A stretch of DNA of 14,991 nucleotides from DAOTXN01 sp034435435. GTDB lineage: Bacteria; Chloroflexota; Anaerolineae; S140-20. The stretch spans positions 1 through 14,991 of the forward strand of contig DAOTXN010000133.1 of assembly GCA_034435435.1 (NCBI GenBank), written 5' to 3'. Shown one piece after another: positions 12,921-14,991 of the stretch (the stretch's first letter is position 1; every line of letters starts with the position of its first letter). The translations under genes were made by a program, and so were the position numbers. The notes under the pieces were generated by a model that saw only the letters and a program-made list of their open reading frames with translations, was not told the origin of the DNA and did not search any database.

Positions 12921-13547
12921 TCATGCCTGCATGATTTGTTTGACCTGGAGTTGGAAGAACTTTTTGACCTGGTCCCAATCAAAGGGAAGCAGCATTTGCG
13001 GCGAGGCGTCTTTGTCGGCGTCGTCAAAATAAATCAGGGCCCGCAGCAAGTGATAAGATGGATAAGAAACCGTGGCGTACTTGTCTGGTATCCGGCGCAG
13101 CAATTCGCCCAGATCAAAACCGTGTTGGCAGACGAAATAAAGGTCCACGAAATCGCGCCTGGTTCCGCGCTGGCTGATGGCGATCAGCTTCATCAGCGCA
13201 ATGTCCAACAAATGAGCAATTCGACACCTCTCCAGCTCGACCGGTTCCATCAGCAGAGGATAAGGGTAAACAAAAAAGCTAATGCGCACGCCTCCCAACA
13301 GGCCGACCAGTGTACCTGGATTCTGTTGCTGGACGTGGAGAGGTGCAATCTTGGACAATTGCTGGGTTAACGGCTCGGCGGCATAGTGTTCCTGGGGGGT
13401 GAAAAAATCCAAATCCACCGAGACGCGGTGGCCCATGTGGAGTGCAGCGGCGCTCCCGCCTGCCAGATAAAAAGGGTGCGCCAGCGGCTCCTGCCCCAGG
13501 CGCATCAAGAGCTGCCAGGCATCAGCAGGGAGGGTGTGCAGAAACAC
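12921..13547 (-). CDS. AbiEii/AbiGii-type nucleotidyltransferase (putative toxin)
   Basis: The 208-residue protein has the nucleotidyltransferase core of the AbiEii/AbiGii toxin family: FYLAGGSAAALHMGHRVSVD followed by LDFF near residues 26-49. The GGS motif and the paired acidic residues of DLD form the metal-NTP site, and RGTRRDFVDLYF is the second conserved block. Related toxins transfer nucleotides to tRNA or other targets. The start is the GTG at 13547, with AAGGAGG seven bases upstream; an ATG 13 codons earlier lacks this. It overlaps the preceding DUF6922-like gene by 43 bp, as expected for a coupled toxin-antitoxin pair. It ends 2 bp from the convergent PIG-L gene. Toxicity is inferred. 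Confidence 0.85.
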   Translation of the reverse strand: MFLHTLPADAWQLLMRLGQEPLAHPFYLAGGSAAALHMGHRVSVDLDFFTPQEHYAAEPLTQQLSKIAPLHVQQQNPGTLVGLLGGVRISFFVYPYPLLMEPVELERCRIAHLLDIALMKLIAISQRGTRRDFVDLYFVCQHGFDLGELLRRIPDKYATVSYPSYHLLRALIYFDDADKDASPQMLLPFDWDQVKKFFQLQVKQIMQA

Positions 13548-13801
13548 CGGATGTCCTCCTTGGGAATATCTAACACCAGCGCCCACAAGTTTGCCGTATT
13601 TCGAGAGATGCGGCGGCTATGACGCACCACGTCGGCGATGGTTTCAGGGGGAAAGGTCGCTCTGAGCCAACTGATGGCCTGGTCGTCGCCGTATTCGAGT
13701 ACTCGCTCGATGATAAAAGTCTGTCGGTCAGGCAGGCGCAGGTCGGCAAAGTTTACTTCCCAAAAGTAGGGCTTGAGAAAGCCGGGAAGTCGAGTGTCCA
13801 T
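13505..13801 (-). CDS. DUF6922-like small protein, putative antitoxin partner
   Basis: The 98-residue protein resembles the DUF6922 family that commonly precedes AbiEii-type nucleotidyltransferases. Characteristic features are LPGFLKPYFWEVNFADLRLP, the helix FIIERVLEYGDDQAISWL, and a helix-turn-helix-like part (PPETIADVVRHSRRISRNTA, then NLWALVLDI). The last residues (CFCTPSLLMPGSS) are encoded in the overlap with the next gene and are unlikely to be conserved. It starts 3 bp after the preceding hypothetical gene, with only a weak ribosome site, so translation is likely coupled. The antitoxin role comes from position and overlap; the family call is from memory. Confidence 0.75.
   Translation of the reverse strand: MDTRLPGFLKPYFWEVNFADLRLPDRQTFIIERVLEYGDDQAISWLRATFPPETIADVVRHSRRISRNTANLWALVLDIPKEDIRCFCTPSLLMPGSS
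13555..13561 (-). promoter_or_regulatory. Strong Shine-Dalgarno site fixing the toxin start
   Basis: AAGGAGG on the minus strand lies 7 bp before GTG at 13545-13547, inside the coding end of the DUF6922-like gene. It decides the start of the nucleotidyltransferase. Confidence 0.8.
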
Positions 13802-13804
13802 CGC

Positions 13805-14044
13805 TTATTCATCCGGCAGATCGGACACGGTCGCCGACTGAAAGGCCAGCGTGAGCCGGCGCGGCGCCCCCCGCTCGTCCACGCCGTCCAGCACGACCCG
13901 GTCCACCGTCTCTCCGGGCCGGATCTCCAGGCAGCGAGCGAACAGCTTGTCCACAGAGTCGAAAGCAATCTGGTCTTCAACTAACCCTCTCACAGCGTCC
14001 CAACGGTGAAAGACGACTACACCGGCGTGCACTTGGGCGGGCAT
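13805..14044 (-). CDS. Small hypothetical protein
   Basis: I do not recognise this 79-residue protein. It is soluble, with no signal or membrane segment, and mixed strand/helix in character (HAGVVVFHRWDAVRG, VDRVVLDGVDERG, RRLTLAFQS). The start at 14044 is set by AGGAG six bases upstream; an earlier in-frame ATG at 14119 would run back into the metallo-hydrolase gene. It sits 13 bp after the metallo-hydrolase stop and 3 bp before the DUF6922-like gene, so it is co-transcribed with both. The position next to the toxin pair might make it a third component, but nothing in its sequence shows that. Confidence 0.65.
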   Translation of the reverse strand: MPAQVHAGVVVFHRWDAVRGLVEDQIAFDSVDKLFARCLEIRPGETVDRVVLDGVDERGAPRRLTLAFQSATVSDLPDE

Positions 14045-14057
14045 ACGTGTCTCCTGA

Positions 14058-14744
14058 TTAAAGCTGGTAGGTGTCGCCGGGTGCGATGACGACACAGGTG
14101 GTGTGGGTTTCGGTTTCAACTCGCTGCGCCCACGCTTGAGGGTCCTGCGCGATCAATTCCCACGTGCCATAGTGCACCGGGATGACCGTCTTGGGTTCGA
14201 TCAGCTTGACAGCGCGCAGGGCGTCGTCGGGGCCCATGGTGAAATTGTCGCCGATGGGCAGCACGGCCAGGTCGATGCCCTCCTCGCCGATGAGCTTCAT
14301 GCCGTAGAACAGACCCGTGTCACAGGCAAAGTAGACCTTTTGTCCGTCGGGCGTGGTGAGCAGGAATCCGGCCGGGTTGCCGCCGTAGCTGCCATCGGGC
14401 AGGCCAGAACCGTGGTGAGCAATGGTCAGCTTGAGGTAGCCAAAGGGATAGGTGTAGCCGCCGCCGATGTGCTGCGGGTGGACGTTTTCTATCCCTTGCG
14501 CCTGCAGCCAATTGGCGATCTCAAAGTTGCTGATGACCGTCGCGCCGGTGCGCCGGGCAATGGCGACCGTGTCGCCGATGTGGTCGCCGTGGCCGTGGGA
14601 GACGAGGATGTAATCTGCCTCGACTGCGTCGGCAGTGGCGGCGGCGCTGGGGTTATCGCTGAAAAAAGGGTCAATCAGGATTTTGTGTGCGTCTATTTGC
14701 AGACCAAAGGCGGCGTGACCGTACCAGGTGAGCTTGGCAGACAT
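14058..14744 (-). CDS. UPF0173-type metallo-beta-lactamase-fold hydrolase
   Basis: The 228-residue protein begins MSAKLTWYGHAAFGL, typical of the UPF0173 metal-dependent hydrolases. It carries the metal motif HGHGDH at 50-55, then HHGSG, FACDTGLFYG and VIPVHYGTWE, which supply the remaining ligands of the two-metal site. The chosen ATG has GGGAGG five bases upstream; an in-frame ATG 13 codons earlier (14783) would encode repeat-derived residues (KIQN). Physiological substrates of UPF0173 members are poorly known. It is the first gene of the minus-strand operon that also contains the small hypothetical and the DUF6922/AbiEii pair, behind a near-consensus promoter. Confidence 0.9.
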   Translation of the reverse strand: MSAKLTWYGHAAFGLQIDAHKILIDPFFSDNPSAAATADAVEADYILVSHGHGDHIGDTVAIARRTGATVISNFEIANWLQAQGIENVHPQHIGGGYTYPFGYLKLTIAHHGSGLPDGSYGGNPAGFLLTTPDGQKVYFACDTGLFYGMKLIGEEGIDLAVLPIGDNFTMGPDDALRAVKLIEPKTVIPVHYGTWELIAQDPQAWAQRVETETHTTCVVIAPGDTYQL

Positions 14745-14802
14745 CTCGACCTCCCGATTTTGGATTTTGGCTTCACGTTTCACGCTTTACGTTTACAGCG
14801 TG

Positions 14803-14831
14803 AGTATAGTCTATCGCGCGGCCTTTGTCAA
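14803..14831 (-). promoter_or_regulatory. Near-consensus sigma70-type promoter of the metallo-hydrolase/toxin operon
   Basis: On the minus strand TTGACA (14826-14831) and TATACT (14803-14808) are separated by 17 bp. The leader of about 50 nt includes the heptamer repeat at 14756-14770. Confidence 0.75.
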
Positions 14832-14859
14832 AGTTGTCCGGGAAATGCCAACCCTGGCC

Positions 14860-14991
14860 GTAACTGCTCAGCCCAAATGCGTAAAAGCGGCAAACCCAAA
14901 GCCATTCGACAGGATTCACAAGATTCACAGGATGGAATTCGTGGAAAAATCCTGTAAATCCTGTAAATCTTGTCCAAAGAGCTATCAGGGT
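14860..14991. mobile_element. Second copy of the MITE-like element, cut by the window edge
   Basis: It matches 3057-3179 from the first base, apart from one substitution (T for C in GCTATCAGGG) and a 9-bp tandem duplication (CCTGTAAAT). The last ten bases (right inverted repeat) fall outside the window. It lies 29 bp upstream of the -35 box of the metallo-hydrolase promoter. Confidence 0.9.

Noticed and set aside
13548..13586. ATG start for the AbiEii-type gene
   Set aside because: No ribosome site is present; the GTG at 13547 has AAGGAGG at ideal spacing and fits the family's N-terminus.

Overview
The window looks like a chromosomal segment of a GC-rich bacterium, most plausibly a Chloroflexota (Anaerolineae/Caldilineae-like) organism. 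This is an inference from three things: the high GC content, gene families common in that phylum (CHAT/NB-ARC/TPR proteins, PIG-L deacetylases, GT4 glycosyltransferases), and a dense load of short palindromic repeats whose loop reads TTTCCATA. No rRNA, tRNA, CRISPR array or complete insertion sequence was seen.

Layout. (1) Positions 1-242 hold a tandem array of four 63-bp units made of back-to-back palindromes. (2) Positions 256-5902, all on the minus strand, read in transcription order: a GntR-type regulator fused to a periplasmic-binding-protein-like domain, tupB, tupC and tupA (tungstate ABC transporter), a membrane-anchored alpha/beta-hydrolase-like gene broken by a frameshift, and a PAP2 phosphatase. 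A 133-bp MITE-like element with terminal inverted repeats and an 8-bp target duplication sits between tupC and tupA. (3) Positions 6081-6361 hold a small plus-strand gene for a 70-residue zinc-ribbon-like protein with its own promoter. (4) Positions 6362-6796 lack an intact gene. They hold a terminator-like hairpin, a possible gene relic, eight 31-bp hairpin repeats and a nested palindrome. (5) Positions 6797-10410 (minus strand) hold a large CHAT protease-NB-ARC NTPase-TPR protein with a zinc ribbon inserted between the catalytic His and Cys, and a 3' end broken by a repeat. (6) Positions 10499-12918 (plus strand) hold HIT hydrolase, GT4 glycosyltransferase and PIG-L deacetylase with overlapping ends. 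(7) Positions 12921-14744 (minus strand) hold a UPF0173 metallo-hydrolase, a small hypothetical, a DUF6922-like protein and an AbiEii/AbiGii-type nucleotidyltransferase, behind one strong promoter. (8) A second copy of the MITE-like element starts at 14860 and runs to the window edge.

How it works together. The regulator-tup block is a self-contained tungstate uptake unit; the regulator's own ligand-binding domain probably senses the oxyanion. The CHAT-NTPase protein has the build of a STAND-type signalling or immune protease. The DUF6922/AbiEii pair looks like a toxin-antitoxin module inside a housekeeping-like operon.

The main theme is remodelling of genes by short palindromic repeats. They appear to have truncated tupA, added ten codons in frame to the NTPase domain, broken the 3' end of the CHAT gene and broken the hydrolase gene. 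The two frameshifts lie at G/C homopolymers and both would be repaired by one extra base, so a sequencing homopolymer error is a real alternative.
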